Origin: an uncultured Oxalobacteraceae bacterium
GTDB taxonomy: Bacteria > Pseudomonadota > Gammaproteobacteria > Burkholderiales > Burkholderiaceae_D
NCBI GenBank assembly: GCA_903893945.1
Contig: CAITOF010000052.1
Coordinates: forward strand, 22,549 to 86,548
DNA: 64,000 nucleotides
Reading direction: 5' to 3'
Of this stretch, positions 10,298 through 19,225 are shown piece by piece. Both the position numbers and the translations under genes were made by a program. Within the stretch, counting starts at the first letter, position 1. Every line of letters begins with the position of its first letter. Below the pieces are notes generated by a model, which saw only the letters and a program-made list of their open reading frames with translations, searched no databases and was not told the origin of the DNA.

Positions 10298-10331
10298 CTG
10301 TCATTTTATTGTCATAATTGGTACTTACAAT
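10298..10331 (+). promoter_or_regulatory. PhoB box and -10 element of ppk
   Basis: CTGTCAT, 4 nt, TTGTCAT (10298-10315), then exactly 10 nt, then TACAAT (10326-10331). The first heptamer is a perfect consensus unit, the second is 6 of 7, and the -10 is 5 of 6. The predicted transcript start near 10338 rules out any ppk start codon upstream of it, including an in-frame ATG at 10286. Confidence 0.85.
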
Positions 10332-10357
10332 CGCGTGTAACAATAATCGGGTTTCAA

Positions 10358-12556
10358 ATGAAAACATCATCTATTGTTAATATAGCATCAAAACAGAAAC
10401 TGAAAGTCAGCAAAAAGTCGATTAATATAAAAACAATACCAACGTCAGCCAATTCAAAAAAAATCACTAAAATGACTGCTCGCCCTGCCAGCCCTGCTGC
10501 CACCCATCCAAAAACCGGCCAATTTCTGGATCGTGAAATATCCCAGATTGCGTTTAACTGGCGTGTCCTGGCCCAGGCTGAAGATGCCAACCTGCCATTG
10601 CTGGAACGATTGCGGTACTTGTGTATTACCAGCAGTAATCTGGATGAATTTTTTGAAGTCAGAGTGGCCAGTCTGCTCGCTTTTCAGGGTGAATATACGA
10701 AGCCCAATCCGCAGCTGAAAGCCACACTGGACAACATCAGCCTGGAAGCACACAAGCTCGTGGAGCGCCAGTATGAGGTGTTAAATGATGAGGTGCTGCC
10801 CTTATTGTCAGCCAATGGCGTTCACATACTGCGCCATAACGATCGCAACCCGGCGCAGCGCGCCTGGGTCAAGGCCTATTTTGAACGCGAAGTCCGGCCC
10901 CTGCTGACGCCAATTGGATTAGACCCTGCCCATCCGTTTCCCCAGGTGGTCAATAAAAGCCTGAATTTTATCGTTTCACTGGCCGGCAAAGATGCGTTTG
11001 GTCGCGGTACGGCGATTGCCATTGTGAAAGCGCCGCGTGTTTTACCACGCATTATCCGCTTACCCGATGAGTTAAGTCCCAAGACCGGCGCCTCGTTCTG
11101 CCTGCTTTCTTCGATTATTCATGCGCATATCGACGACCTTTTCAATGGTCGGGAAGTTATTGCCTATTCACAATTTCGGGTTACGCGCGACAGTGATATG
11201 TGGGTGGATGAAGATGGAGTGAAAAACCTGCGCACTGCGTTGCAGGGCGAGTTGCAGAGCAGGCAATTCGGCGCAGCCGTTCGTCTTGAGGTCGCAAAAA
11301 ACTGCCCGCCCAATCTGTCCAAATTTTTACTGGAACAATTCAGCCTGCATCACACCCGCCTGTATGAAGTCAATGGCCCGGTTAACCTGGCGCGGCTGTC
11401 GGCTATTGGCGAACTGGTCAATGCGCCGGAATTGCGATTCCCGCCATTTTCGCCCGATGTCAGGACCCCATATTCCCAGCAGGACATTTTTTCTGCGCTG
11501 CGCAAACACGATTTACTGCTGCACCACCCATTTCAGACGTTTCAGACGGTGATTAATTTCATCCGCGAGGCGGCAGCCGATCCGATGGTGGTCGCGATCA
11601 AGCAGACGATTTATCGTACCGGCATGAACTCCGATCTGATGGAAGCATTGATCAGTGCGGCACAGGGCGGCAAGGAAGTCACTGTTATATTAGAGTTAAT
11701 GGCACGCTTCGACGAAGAGGCGAACATTAACTGGGCGGACCGCCTGCAACGCGCCGGGGCGCAAGTGGTTTATGGCGTCGTCGGCTTAAAAACGCATGCC
11801 AAACTGGCGCTGGTGATCCGCCGCGAAATTGGTCACGAGTTACGTTGTTATGCCCATTTGGGAACAGGCAATTATCACCCGACCACCACCAAGTTCTATA
11901 CCGATTTTGGCCTGCTGACTGCCAATCCCACGATCGCGTCAGAAGTGAATGAAATATTCATCCATTTAACCAGCCTGACCAGGCACAAGAAATTCCAGCA
12001 CCTGTGGCTGGCACCGTTTTCGTTCCACAATCAGTTGCTCAGAGCCATACGCAACGAAGCACGAATTGCCAAAGCCGGCAAACCCGGGCGCATTATCGCC
12101 AAAATGAACGCGCTGCTGGATGAATCTGTCATTCGTGCACTTTATGCCGCATCCAACGATGGCGTGGTCATTGATCTTATCGTTCGGGGTGCCTGTGCAT
12201 TGCGACCCGGTGTACCTGGCATGTCTGACAATATCAAGGTGCGCTCGATTATTGGACGTTACCTGGAACACAGCCGTATCTTCTATTTTCGTAACGATCT
12301 GGCCCATGACACCTATCTGGCCAGCGCGGACTGGATGAACCGAAACCTGTTTCGGCGGGTCGAAGTGGCATTTCCCATTCTGGACAAAAATCTGAAAAAA
12401 CGTGTCATGGATGAGGGCTTGTTGCCCTACCTGAAAGATAACTCCAACGCCTGGCTGCTCGATGATAAAGGCGACTACAAATTGCGAAAAAGCAGAACAA
12501 AACCGTTTTGTGCCCAGCAGTACCTGATGGACACACTTGGACAATCTGAATTTTAG
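10358..12556 (+). CDS. ppk: Polyphosphate kinase 1
   Basis: 732 aa from the ATG at 10358. Ppk1 core marks are FLDREISQIAFNWRVL and SSNLDEFFEVR (N domain), then VGLKTHAKLALV and GTGNYHPTTTKFYTDFGL around the phosphorylated His in the phospholipase-D-like fold, and RYLEHSRIFYF (second catalytic His). It builds polyphosphate from ATP. The frame is open back to 10286, but that ATG lies upstream of the Pho promoter and would not be transcribed. An ATG at 10472 would give 694 aa, closer to E. coli (688); the extra 38 residues are Lys/Ser/Thr-rich. None of the starts has a strong ribosome site. sixA follows 21 nt downstream. Confidence 0.95.
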   Translation: MKTSSIVNIASKQKLKVSKKSINIKTIPTSANSKKITKMTARPASPAATHPKTGQFLDREISQIAFNWRVLAQAEDANLPLLERLRYLCITSSNLDEFFEVRVASLLAFQGEYTKPNPQLKATLDNISLEAHKLVERQYEVLNDEVLPLLSANGVHILRHNDRNPAQRAWVKAYFEREVRPLLTPIGLDPAHPFPQVVNKSLNFIVSLAGKDAFGRGTAIAIVKAPRVLPRIIRLPDELSPKTGASFCLLSSIIHAHIDDLFNGREVIAYSQFRVTRDSDMWVDEDGVKNLRTALQGELQSRQFGAAVRLEVAKNCPPNLSKFLLEQFSLHHTRLYEVNGPVNLARLSAIGELVNAPELRFPPFSPDVRTPYSQQDIFSALRKHDLLLHHPFQTFQTVINFIREAAADPMVVAIKQTIYRTGMNSDLMEALISAAQGGKEVTVILELMARFDEEANINWADRLQRAGAQVVYGVVGLKTHAKLALVIRREIGHELRCYAHLGTGNYHPTTTKFYTDFGLLTANPTIASEVNEIFIHLTSLTRHKKFQHLWLAPFSFHNQLLRAIRNEARIAKAGKPGRIIAKMNALLDESVIRALYAASNDGVVIDLIVRGACALRPGVPGMSDNIKVRSIIGRYLEHSRIFYFRNDLAHDTYLASADWMNRNLFRRVEVAFPILDKNLKKRVMDEGLLPYLKDNSNAWLLDDKGDYKLRKSRTKPFCAQQYLMDTLGQSEF

Positions 12557-12577
12557 ACAGGGTTATCAGGCTTAAAA

Positions 12578-13051
12578 ATGGATCTCATTTTATGGCGCCA
12601 TGCGCAAGCTGAAGCACTTCTTGACGATGCGCCATCGCGACTGGACGCCGAACGCAAACTGACCCAGAAAGGTCAGAAGCAGGCGGCCAAAATGGCGCTC
12701 TGGCTGGACAGCGTACTGCCGCATGGCTGCAAGATACTGGTCAGCCCAAGTCAGTGTACCATGCAGACTGCGCTGGCCCTGGGCCGCAAATTCAAGGTGG
12801 TGACCGAAGTGGGAACCGGCAGCACCGTCGACCAGATTCTGCTGGCCTGCAACTGGCCCAACAGTCGTGAACCCGTGCTGATCGTCGGCCACCAGCCGCA
12901 ACTGGGTGAGGTCGTCACCCGGTTGCTGCCCTCCATCAGGGAATGTCCAATGCGCAAAGGCAATGTCTGGTGGATCAGTCAACGGGAAGATGAAGACAAT
13001 CCGATGACGTTTCTGAAGGTGGTCATGACCCCGGAGTTAGTCGTAAAGTAA
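12578..13051 (+). CDS. sixA: Phosphohistidine phosphatase SixA
   Basis: 157 aa, usual length. Histidine-phosphatase fold with the catalytic His in LWRHAQAE (RHA instead of the commoner RHG) and the second His in LIVGHQPQLGE. SixA removes phosphate from phosphohistidine on phosphotransfer proteins in the cytoplasm. It lies 21 nt after ppk and is probably in the same PhoB-controlled transcript, so here it may act in phosphate physiology; that is inference from position. Confidence 0.9.
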   Translation: MDLILWRHAQAEALLDDAPSRLDAERKLTQKGQKQAAKMALWLDSVLPHGCKILVSPSQCTMQTALALGRKFKVVTEVGTGSTVDQILLACNWPNSREPVLIVGHQPQLGEVVTRLLPSIRECPMRKGNVWWISQREDEDNPMTFLKVVMTPELVVK

Positions 13052-13133
13052 TGGCATCAGGAATGCGGGTATGGACCGGCTGGTTGCCGGGCGCAACCCC
13101 TTCAGTATATCACCACACGCAGTGTGCCTTCAG

Positions 13134-13910
13134 CTACTGATTCGTCGCTGATGAGTCTTTCAGGTAGTGTCTTGAATAGCGCCCTTCCAGATTCTCGAGC
13201 GGCAGCAATAAAAACAGGTCCGCACAATGGAAATCCGGATCCCACGCGGGTTCGCCGCACACCCAGGCACCGGCTCGCAAATAACCTTTTAACAGTGGCG
13301 GCACGGTCGACTTGAACTGGGCGTCACCATCGCTGTTCAATGGAAATGGCAGCAGTGGTTTTACCCGGTAGTCAATCGGTGCCATATCCTCCGGTTGCAG
13401 ACTACGGAAAATGGCATTGGCGTTCATTCCCCCGTCGGCCAGGCTGATCGAGGCACAACCGACCAGATAATTGCATTGCTCACGACGCATAAAGGCCGCC
13501 AGACCTGCCCACAGCAACATGATGACAGCGCCACTGCGATAATCCGGATGGATGCAGGCACGCCCTGCCTCCGCGATCTGATTCCGGATATGATCAAAGC
13601 GCGACAGATCAAATTCCGATTCGGAGTAATAACGACCAATCCGTTGCGCGGCATGCGGGCCGAGCACCCGGTACGTGCCGACGATTTTTAATGACCGGGT
13701 ATCCCGGACAATCAGATGGTCGCAATGCGTGTCGTACTCGTCCTGATCCAGTCCTTCGGAATTTTCCAATGCAGTCAAGCCCATCGCCTCAATGAATACC
13801 TTGTAGCGAAGTCGCTGCACTTCGCGAAGCTCGTCAGTATTGGTGACCAGGCTTAACGTGAGTTTGGCGGCATTTGAATTCTGCTCTGAGGTCGTCGTAA
13901 GTAATCGCAT
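13134..13910 (-). CDS. olsB: OlsB-type N-acyltransferase (ornithine lipid synthesis)
   Basis: 258 aa of the GNAT-like family that includes OlsB and acyl-homoserine-lactone synthases. Marks: LREVQRLRYKVFIEAMG near the N-terminus, DEYDTHCDHLIVRD, GTYRVLGP, EAGRACIHPDYRSGAVIMLLW and YLVGCASIS. OlsB joins a 3-hydroxyacyl group from acyl carrier protein to the alpha-amine of ornithine, giving lyso-ornithine lipid. No olsA-like O-acyltransferase is adjacent. The upstream gap holds three PhoB-like heptamers, which fits the phosphate-starvation control known for olsB in Sinorhizobium. Databases may call this family hemolysin-like or a generic acetyltransferase; substrate is inferred from family plus promoter. 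Confidence 0.75.
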   Translation of the reverse strand: MRLLTTTSEQNSNAAKLTLSLVTNTDELREVQRLRYKVFIEAMGLTALENSEGLDQDEYDTHCDHLIVRDTRSLKIVGTYRVLGPHAAQRIGRYYSESEFDLSRFDHIRNQIAEAGRACIHPDYRSGAVIMLLWAGLAAFMRREQCNYLVGCASISLADGGMNANAIFRSLQPEDMAPIDYRVKPLLPFPLNSDGDAQFKSTVPPLLKGYLRAGAWVCGEPAWDPDFHCADLFLLLPLENLEGRYSRHYLKDSSATNQ

Positions 13911-13948
13911 GATTTGGCCCTGAGTTTAGACCGGTAAATCTTAGCGGG

Positions 13949-13993
13949 CGAATACTTCATACGGATGACAATATCATTTCATAATGATGACAT
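13949..13993 (-). promoter_or_regulatory. Three-unit PhoB box before the olsB-type gene
   Basis: On the minus strand: ATGTCAT, CATT, ATGAAAT, GATA, TTGTCAT (13993 to 13965). These are three 7-bp units on a strict 11-bp period; the outer two match CTGTCAT at 6 of 7 positions and the middle one at 4 of 7. A weak -10 (TATTCG, 13954 to 13949) lies exactly 10 nt downstream. The array occupies the short gap between lolD and the acyltransferase gene, so it can only serve the latter on this strand. Confidence 0.65.
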
Positions 13994-14004
13994 TGCAATA
14001 TGTC

Positions 14005-14709
14005 TTAACTGGAACTCAATCCCTCGGCGGTCAGTTTCAACAGGCGATCACACCGGTTTGCCAGGTCCAGATCATGGGTCACAATCACAAATGCGGTGCC
14101 CAGCCTGACCGACAGATCCAGCATCGCATCGAAAATATGCTGGGCATTCTGACGGTCCAGATTGCCGGTCGGTTCATCGGCAAGTACGCAGGCCGGTTGG
14201 GTAACCAGCGCACGTGCCAGTGCCACACGTTGACGTTCGCCGCCCGACAATTCACCCGGAACATGGCCGGTGCGATGTGCCAGGCCGACCTGTTCCAGCA
14301 TGCGTTGCGCCTGATCCTGTGCCTGCTGAAAAGGCATGCGTCGTATGGTCAGCGGCATGGCGACGTTGTCCAGCGCCGAAAATTCGGGCAGCAAATGGTG
14401 AAACTGATAAACAAAGCCCAGCGAGGCATTCCGCAAATGGCAACGTCGTAGTTCATTCATCGTCGAAAAATCATTTCCAAGCAATTTGACGCTACCCTCG
14501 GTAGGATTGTCCAAACCGCCCAGCACGTGCAGCAGCGTGGATTTTCCTGATCCGGAGGCGCCGACAATGGCAATGCGTTCGCCACGCTGAACCCGCAGCT
14601 CAACATTTTTTAATACCGGCACGGCAAAAAGCCCGTCGCCATAGGTTTTACTCAAATGGGAGCATTCCAGTACGGGCTGTTCGTTCAGATTCAATGCAGG
14701 GTCACTCAT
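14005..14709 (-). CDS. lolD: Lipoprotein-releasing ABC transporter ATPase LolD
   Basis: 234 aa from the ATG at 14709, which overlaps the lolC end by 8 nt. Walker A is GASGSGKST, signature [15 protein letters not shown], Walker [13 protein letters not shown] and switch His [11 protein letters not shown]. The stretch [24 protein letters not shown] is characteristic of LolD as opposed to other MacB-type ATPases. It drives release of outer-membrane lipoproteins from the inner membrane to LolA. A further upstream ATG in frame (14745) lies inside lolC and lacks family support. Confidence 0.95.
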   Translation of the reverse strand: MSDPALNLNEQPVLECSHLSKTYGDGLFAVPVLKNVELRVQRGERIAIVGASGSGKSTLLHVLGGLDNPTEGSVKLLGNDFSTMNELRRCHLRNASLGFVYQFHHLLPEFSALDNVAMPLTIRRMPFQQAQDQAQRMLEQVGLAHRTGHVPGELSGGERQRVALARALVTQPACVLADEPTGNLDRQNAQHIFDAMLDLSVRLGTAFVIVTHDLDLANRCDRLLKLTAEGLSSS

Positions 14710-15964
14710 AACGCAATGCCTCCGCCGGTTTGACGCCTGACGCACGATAGCTTGGATAAATCGTGGACAGCAACGAGAACAGTAACGCCATCGCGCCGAT
14801 ATAGGTCACGTCATTCCAGTGCAGATCGGACGGTACGCTGCTGATAAAATAAACATTTTTATCCAAAAACTGGATGCCGAACAGGTGCTCCATAAATCCG
14901 ACAATCGCCGGAATATTCAGGGCCACAATGACCCCGAAGCCGACGCCCAGCAACGTACCCAGTGTGCCTACCATACTCCCCTGGACCATGAAAATTTTCA
15001 TGACAGACGACGGCGTCGCACCCAGGGTGCGCAGAATCGCTATGTCAGCCTGTTTGTCCCGTACCGTCATGACCAGCGTTGACACCAGGTTAAACGCTGC
15101 CACGGCGATGATCAGTGTCAGAATAATGAACATCATCCGTTTTTCGGTTTTGACAGCGGCAAAGTAGTTACGGTTCTGCTGCGACCAGTCGCGTAACAGC
15201 AGATTACCTGTCAGTGTTGCGGCCAGTTCCCGGGCAATTTCCGGTGCCCGCAACAGGTCGTCAACACGTAGCCGGACGCCGGTGGGCGCGCTCAGGCGAA
15301 ACAGTTTTTCAGCGTCGTCCATCTGGATATAAACCACACCGATATCGTATTCGTAATGCCCCGCTTCAAAGATGCCGGTCACGGTAAACGACTTGAGCCG
15401 CGGCGTCACGCCCGCCGGTGTGACCTGTCCCTGCGGTACCGCCAGCGTAATCTTGTCGCCCAATTTTGCCCCCAGCGCTTCGGCCAGATCTTTTCCTATC
15501 ACCACATTAAACTCGCCGCTCACCAGGCTGGAAAAACTCCCCTGTCTGACTTTGCTGACCACATCGGACACGCTCGGTTCTTCGGCAGGCAGAATACCGC
15601 GCACCATGACGCCCCTCATTGAATCACTTAAGATGAGGGCCTGGCCTTCCACATACGGTGCCGCCGCCTTAACATGCGGATTGAGTAACGCTTCCCGGGC
15701 TGTTTCCTGCCAGTTTGATAATGACTGGTCGGCATCAAACACCTCGATGTGTGCCACAACCGACAACATCCGGTCACGCACTTCCTTCTGAAATCCATTC
15801 ATGACCGACAACACAATGATTAACGCTGCCACACCCAGGCCAATTCCGGCCATCGAAATGAGCGAAATAAAGGAAATAAAACTGTTACGCCCGCTGCGGC
15901 GTCCGGCGCGGGTATATCGCAGCCCGATTTGCCATTCATAGGGTAAGTTTTTTATAAAATTCAC
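14702..15964 (-). CDS. lolC: Lipoprotein-releasing ABC transporter permease LolC/LolE
   Basis: 420 aa from a GTG at 15964 preceded by TGGAG six nt away; the frame is open further upstream but those residues have no family character. It begins with the LolC/E signature [17 protein letters not shown], then [19 protein letters not shown] (membrane segment 1) and [13 protein letters not shown], a large periplasmic domain, then three C-terminal membrane segments ending [19 protein letters not shown] single permease gene next to lolD suggests a LolCD or homodimeric LolF-like arrangement. Confidence 0.92.
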   Translation of the reverse strand: MNFIKNLPYEWQIGLRYTRAGRRSGRNSFISFISLISMAGIGLGVAALIIVLSVMNGFQKEVRDRMLSVVAHIEVFDADQSLSNWQETAREALLNPHVKAAAPYVEGQALILSDSMRGVMVRGILPAEEPSVSDVVSKVRQGSFSSLVSGEFNVVIGKDLAEALGAKLGDKITLAVPQGQVTPAGVTPRLKSFTVTGIFEAGHYEYDIGVVYIQMDDAEKLFRLSAPTGVRLRVDDLLRAPEIARELAATLTGNLLLRDWSQQNRNYFAAVKTEKRMMFIILTLIIAVAAFNLVSTLVMTVRDKQADIAILRTLGATPSSVMKIFMVQGSMVGTLGTLLGVGFGVIVALNIPAIVGFMEHLFGIQFLDKNVYFISSVPSDLHWNDVTYIGAMALLFSLLSTIYPSYRASGVKPAEALRYE

Positions 15965-16009
15965 TGTGCGCTCCAAAGAACAGCCAGCAGTGTGCCATAT
16001 AATGTCATC

Positions 16010-16975
16010 ATGAGTCATCCTGAAATTATTATTCCCTTTGGTCTGCCTCCGGCCGACCATGCCAAAGATTTGACCCACCTGCTGGCATCGGCATGCGGTC
16101 CGGACGGACTGGCCCTGCTTGTGTCTCGGCGCCGATCCAGCGAACGGATCCGGTTTGACGACTTTGCCCAAAGTCTGCCGCACGAACAATGGTTGTCGAA
16201 ACGACATCAGGCTACCCCACTACAGTTACATGCCCGTCATCTGGGCATTTCGCTGGCCCCGGGTTTCTGGTTCCTGCTCAATCCGGTCCATTTGCACGTG
16301 GCCAGTACCCATCTGGTGCTCACCGATTACCGCCAGCTGAACGTGACAGACGAGGAGTCGCGGCAGCTGTTTGACCGGGCGCAACGGCTTTGCTCGGACC
16401 TCAACCGGACACTGGTCTACGGTGACGCCTCGCACTGGTTCCTGCGCGCTGACGACTGGTCCGGATTCACGACCGCGTCACCCGATGCGGCCTGCGGCCA
16501 TAACATAGAGATCTGGTCACCGAGGGGCGAAGCGGTGCTGGGCTGGCGGAAACTGCAGAATGAAATCCAGATGGACTGGTTTATCCATCCGGTCCAGGAA
16601 CAACGCCAGCAGCGTGGCGAACGCGCCGTCAATGGTTTATGGATGTCGTCCGGAACCCGGATCAGCAGCGATGATGTGCAGCCGGTCGGCGCATCGACCT
16701 GGCACAATGGAATATCATCCGGTCTGGCTCCCCCGGACACGGCACTCAGGCAACTCCGGTCAGCGGCACTGGCCAACGACTGGGGCACCTGGGCAAACAT
16801 CATGATCGAGCTTGACCGCAGTTATTTCACGACGCTGGTACAGGCACTGAAAAAAAGGCAGGTCCGCGAACTTGATCTTTATTTGAGCAATAGCAATTCC
16901 CTGTTGCACCTAAAAATCAGCTCAAATTCCCTTCATCAATTCTGGCGACGTGCCAATCTCGCCCTTCTCCGGTAG
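16010..16975 (+). CDS. RpfE-type conserved protein next to recJ
   Basis: 322 aa from the ATG at 16010 (a GTG 18 nt upstream is also in frame). Soluble, rich in Trp, Leu and Arg, starting SHPEIIIPFGLPPADHAK and containing PGFWFLLNPVHLHVA and SWFLRADDWSGF-like segments. Gene context, directly before recJ, matches the protein called regulatory protein RpfE type in Xanthomonas and many betaproteobacteria. Similarity to cofactor-independent phosphoglycerate mutases has been proposed for the family, but I see no clear active-site motif. Function unknown. Divergent from lolC with 45 nt between them. Confidence 0.7.
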   Translation: MSHPEIIIPFGLPPADHAKDLTHLLASACGPDGLALLVSRRRSSERIRFDDFAQSLPHEQWLSKRHQATPLQLHARHLGISLAPGFWFLLNPVHLHVASTHLVLTDYRQLNVTDEESRQLFDRAQRLCSDLNRTLVYGDASHWFLRADDWSGFTTASPDAACGHNIEIWSPRGEAVLGWRKLQNEIQMDWFIHPVQEQRQQRGERAVNGLWMSSGTRISSDDVQPVGASTWHNGISSGLAPPDTALRQLRSAALANDWGTWANIMIELDRSYFTTLVQALKKRQVRELDLYLSNSNSLLHLKISSNSLHQFWRRANLALLR

Positions 16976-16979
16976 CCCC

Positions 16980-18719
16980 ATGAGTTCAAATCAGCCCAGC
17001 CTGCGGTCCAGCCAGATCCACACCCGCCCGTATTCATTTCGCGACGCCGAATACCTGCGACAGCAGGGCATACATCCGGTCCTTGCGCGTTTGTTTGCGG
17101 CACGTGGCGTCAAGACCACGGCCGACCTGTCGACAGAGCTGGGGAATCTGCACAAGCCCACCGGCCTGCTGCACATCGATCAGGCGGCCCAATTTCTGGC
17201 GGATGCGATCGGGGAGCACAAGAAACTGATGATAGTCGCGGACTATGACTGCGACGGAGCCACCGCGTGCGCCGTTGCCTTGCGCGGCTTACGCCTGCTC
17301 GGCGCCGATGTCGATTTCATCGTTCCCAACCGGTTTGAATATGGCTACGGTTTAACACCTGAAATTGTCGATTTGGTGGTGCAAACTACGGCCCCGTCAC
17401 AGCGACCTGCCATTCTTATCACGGTCGACAATGGCATAGCAAGCTGTGAGGGAGTAGCCAGAGCCAAAGAATGTGGCATGGAGGTCGTCGTGACGGATCA
17501 CCACTTGCCGGCGGCCACGTTGCCAGAGGCGCGCGTGATCGTCAACCCCAACCAGCCCGACTGCGGATTTCCGAGCAAACATCTGGCCGGCGTTGGCGTG
17601 ATGTTTTATGTCTTGCTGGCATTGCGCGCCGAAATGCGTCAGCGCGGCATTTTTGATTCAGCGAATCAGCCCACGCTCGATCAGTTACTTGATCTGGTGG
17701 CACTGGGTACGGTTGCCGATGTAGTCAGGCTGGATGCCAATAATCGCATACTGGTCGCCCAGGGATTGAAGCGCATGCGATCCGGACGCATGCATGCGGG
17801 TATTGCCGCGCTGTTTCGGGTGGCGGGTCGCCAACCGCAGAATGCAACCCCGTTTGACCTGGGTTTTGCGATCGGTCCGCGCCTGAACGCCGCCGGCCGG
17901 ATGAACGACATGACAGTCGGGATCGAATGTTTGACGACCGATGATGAAGGACGCGCCTGGGAGATTGCGCAGCAACTGAATACCCTGAACAGCGAACGGC
18001 GCGCCAAAGAAGCGGAAATGCAGGATGCCGCCTTACTGCTGCTGGACGCATTTCAACCCGATGACAGCAGCACACTGTGTGTCTACGATGAAAGCTGGCA
18101 TCAGGGTGTCATTGGCATTGTTGCATCACGCCTCAAAGACCGGTTTTACCGGCCGACGATCACATTTGCCCCGGGTGGCGACAACACAATCAAGGGATCA
18201 GGCCGGTCCATTCCGGGTTTTCACCTGCGCGACGCACTGGATCTGGTATCCAAATATGAACCAGACCTGATACAGAAATTTGGTGGCCACGCCATGGCCG
18301 CAGGGCTCACCATCGCGACCCATGACTTTGCCCGGTTTAAAGCGGCGTTTGAACGGGTTGGCCAGCAGTTGCTGGATTCGGTACAGCTGGAACGCCTGGT
18401 GGAGACCGATGGCCCCCTTGAAGACGCGTTTTACAGTCTCGATTTTATTCAGTTGCTCGAACAGCAGGTATGGGGTCAGGGGTTTCCCGCGCCGACCTTC
18501 AGTGACGAATTCCGGCTGGTGTCGCAGCGTGTCCTGAAAGATCGCCACCTCAAGTTGCTGATTGAAAAAAATGGCCAGCGTTTCGACGCCATCTGGTTTG
18601 GCCATACCGATAACCTGCCAGCGCGAATACATGTTGCCTTTCGCCTTGACGCCAATGAATACCATGGCACGACCCGCGTGCAACTGCTGGTGGATCATAT
18701 CGAGCCGGTTATTCCGTAA
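16980..18719 (+). CDS. recJ: Single-stranded-DNA-specific exonuclease RecJ
   Basis: 579 aa from the ATG at 16980. DHH-family motifs in order: DYDCDGATACA (motif I), LITVDNGIA, VVTDHHLP (DHH), VNPNQPDC, LVALGTVADVV, IGPRLNAAGRM, then the DHHA1 motif KFGGHAMAAGLTI and a C-terminal OB-like domain. It is a 5'-3' exonuclease in recombination and mismatch repair. An upstream in-frame ATG at 16950 lies inside the preceding gene; the RpfE-type stop at 16975 and this start are 4 nt apart, so the two genes are probably cotranscribed. Confidence 0.96.
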   Translation: MSSNQPSLRSSQIHTRPYSFRDAEYLRQQGIHPVLARLFAARGVKTTADLSTELGNLHKPTGLLHIDQAAQFLADAIGEHKKLMIVADYDCDGATACAVALRGLRLLGADVDFIVPNRFEYGYGLTPEIVDLVVQTTAPSQRPAILITVDNGIASCEGVARAKECGMEVVVTDHHLPAATLPEARVIVNPNQPDCGFPSKHLAGVGVMFYVLLALRAEMRQRGIFDSANQPTLDQLLDLVALGTVADVVRLDANNRILVAQGLKRMRSGRMHAGIAALFRVAGRQPQNATPFDLGFAIGPRLNAAGRMNDMTVGIECLTTDDEGRAWEIAQQLNTLNSERRAKEAEMQDAALLLLDAFQPDDSSTLCVYDESWHQGVIGIVASRLKDRFYRPTITFAPGGDNTIKGSGRSIPGFHLRDALDLVSKYEPDLIQKFGGHAMAAGLTIATHDFARFKAAFERVGQQLLDSVQLERLVETDGPLEDAFYSLDFIQLLEQQVWGQGFPAPTFSDEFRLVSQRVLKDRHLKLLIEKNGQRFDAIWFGHTDNLPARIHVAFRLDANEYHGTTRVQLLVDHIEPVIP

Positions 18720-18813
18720 TGTCACACCGCGCAACGCATCCGGATTCCCTGACAGAGCGCGCTATTTATTGCAAAAAATGCCACTCCATGGCAGGCAGCA
18801 AGCCCATTTAAGA

Positions 18814-18825
18814 GTGCAATTGCAC
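18814..18825. promoter_or_regulatory. 12-bp perfect palindrome upstream of the small exported protein
   Basis: GTGCAATTGCAC, flanked by GA on the left and CACTC further right, in the 208-bp gap after recJ and about 100 nt before the 81-aa exported protein. It could be an operator for the downstream three-gene group. No protein can be named. Confidence 0.3.
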
Positions 18826-18927
18826 CACTCGTTCCTCAAATTCTGCAGACTGTCGCATTCCCGATGCAGGGTCTGTTCGTCCTGATTAAAGTGACTCCAT
18901 CGAAACCACCTCAGTGAGGAGAACCAC

Positions 18928-19173
18928 ATGAAAAAGTTCAGCAAAGCGATCGCACTGGTCAGCGTCACGACATTATTTGCAACTGCATTTACAACCAGTT
19001 ATTTTGACCACAACGCAACCCAAGCGACACCCTCCGCTGCAACCCACGGATCCGACGTTGCCCGAATCGTCATTACAGGCAAAAGAATGACCGCAGCGCA
19101 AAAAGCACAATTCGATGCAGAGCAGCAAAATCCGTCGTCAGCGCCGACACCGGGTTCTGCCGCCCCGCTGTGA
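18928..19173 (+). CDS. Small exported protein, function unknown
   Basis: 81 aa with a strong ribosome site (GAGGAGAACCACATG). N-terminal MKK and a hydrophobic stretch at about residues 8-24 form a signal peptide or membrane anchor. The mature part is polar: Ala/Thr/Pro-rich at both ends, with a central VARIVITGKRMTAAQKAQFD. It has no cysteines. It lies 52 nt before a LytS-type kinase and its response regulator on the same strand, so it may be a cell-envelope partner or ligand of that system; this is inference. I do not recognise the family. Confidence 0.75.
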   Translation: MKKFSKAIALVSVTTLFATAFTTSYFDHNATQATPSAATHGSDVARIVITGKRMTAAQKAQFDAEQQNPSSAPTPGSAAPL

Positions 19174-19225
19174 AATGCGACAAACAAAGCAGTTATAATC
19201 AAAATTCCTATAAAGAGTCAACATC

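Noticed and set aside
10286..10357. N-terminal extension of ppk from the ATG at 10286
   Set aside because: It contains the PhoB box and -10 element of ppk and so lies upstream of the predicted transcript start; the residues show no Ppk1 similarity.
11966..12544. 192-codon open frame antisense to ppk
   Set aside because: Fully inside a conserved catalytic region of ppk on the other strand; no support.
16002..16018. ATGTCAT and GAGTCAT at the start of the RpfE-type gene
   Set aside because: Spacing is 3 nt and the second unit overlaps the start codon, so it cannot act as a normal PhoB activator site.
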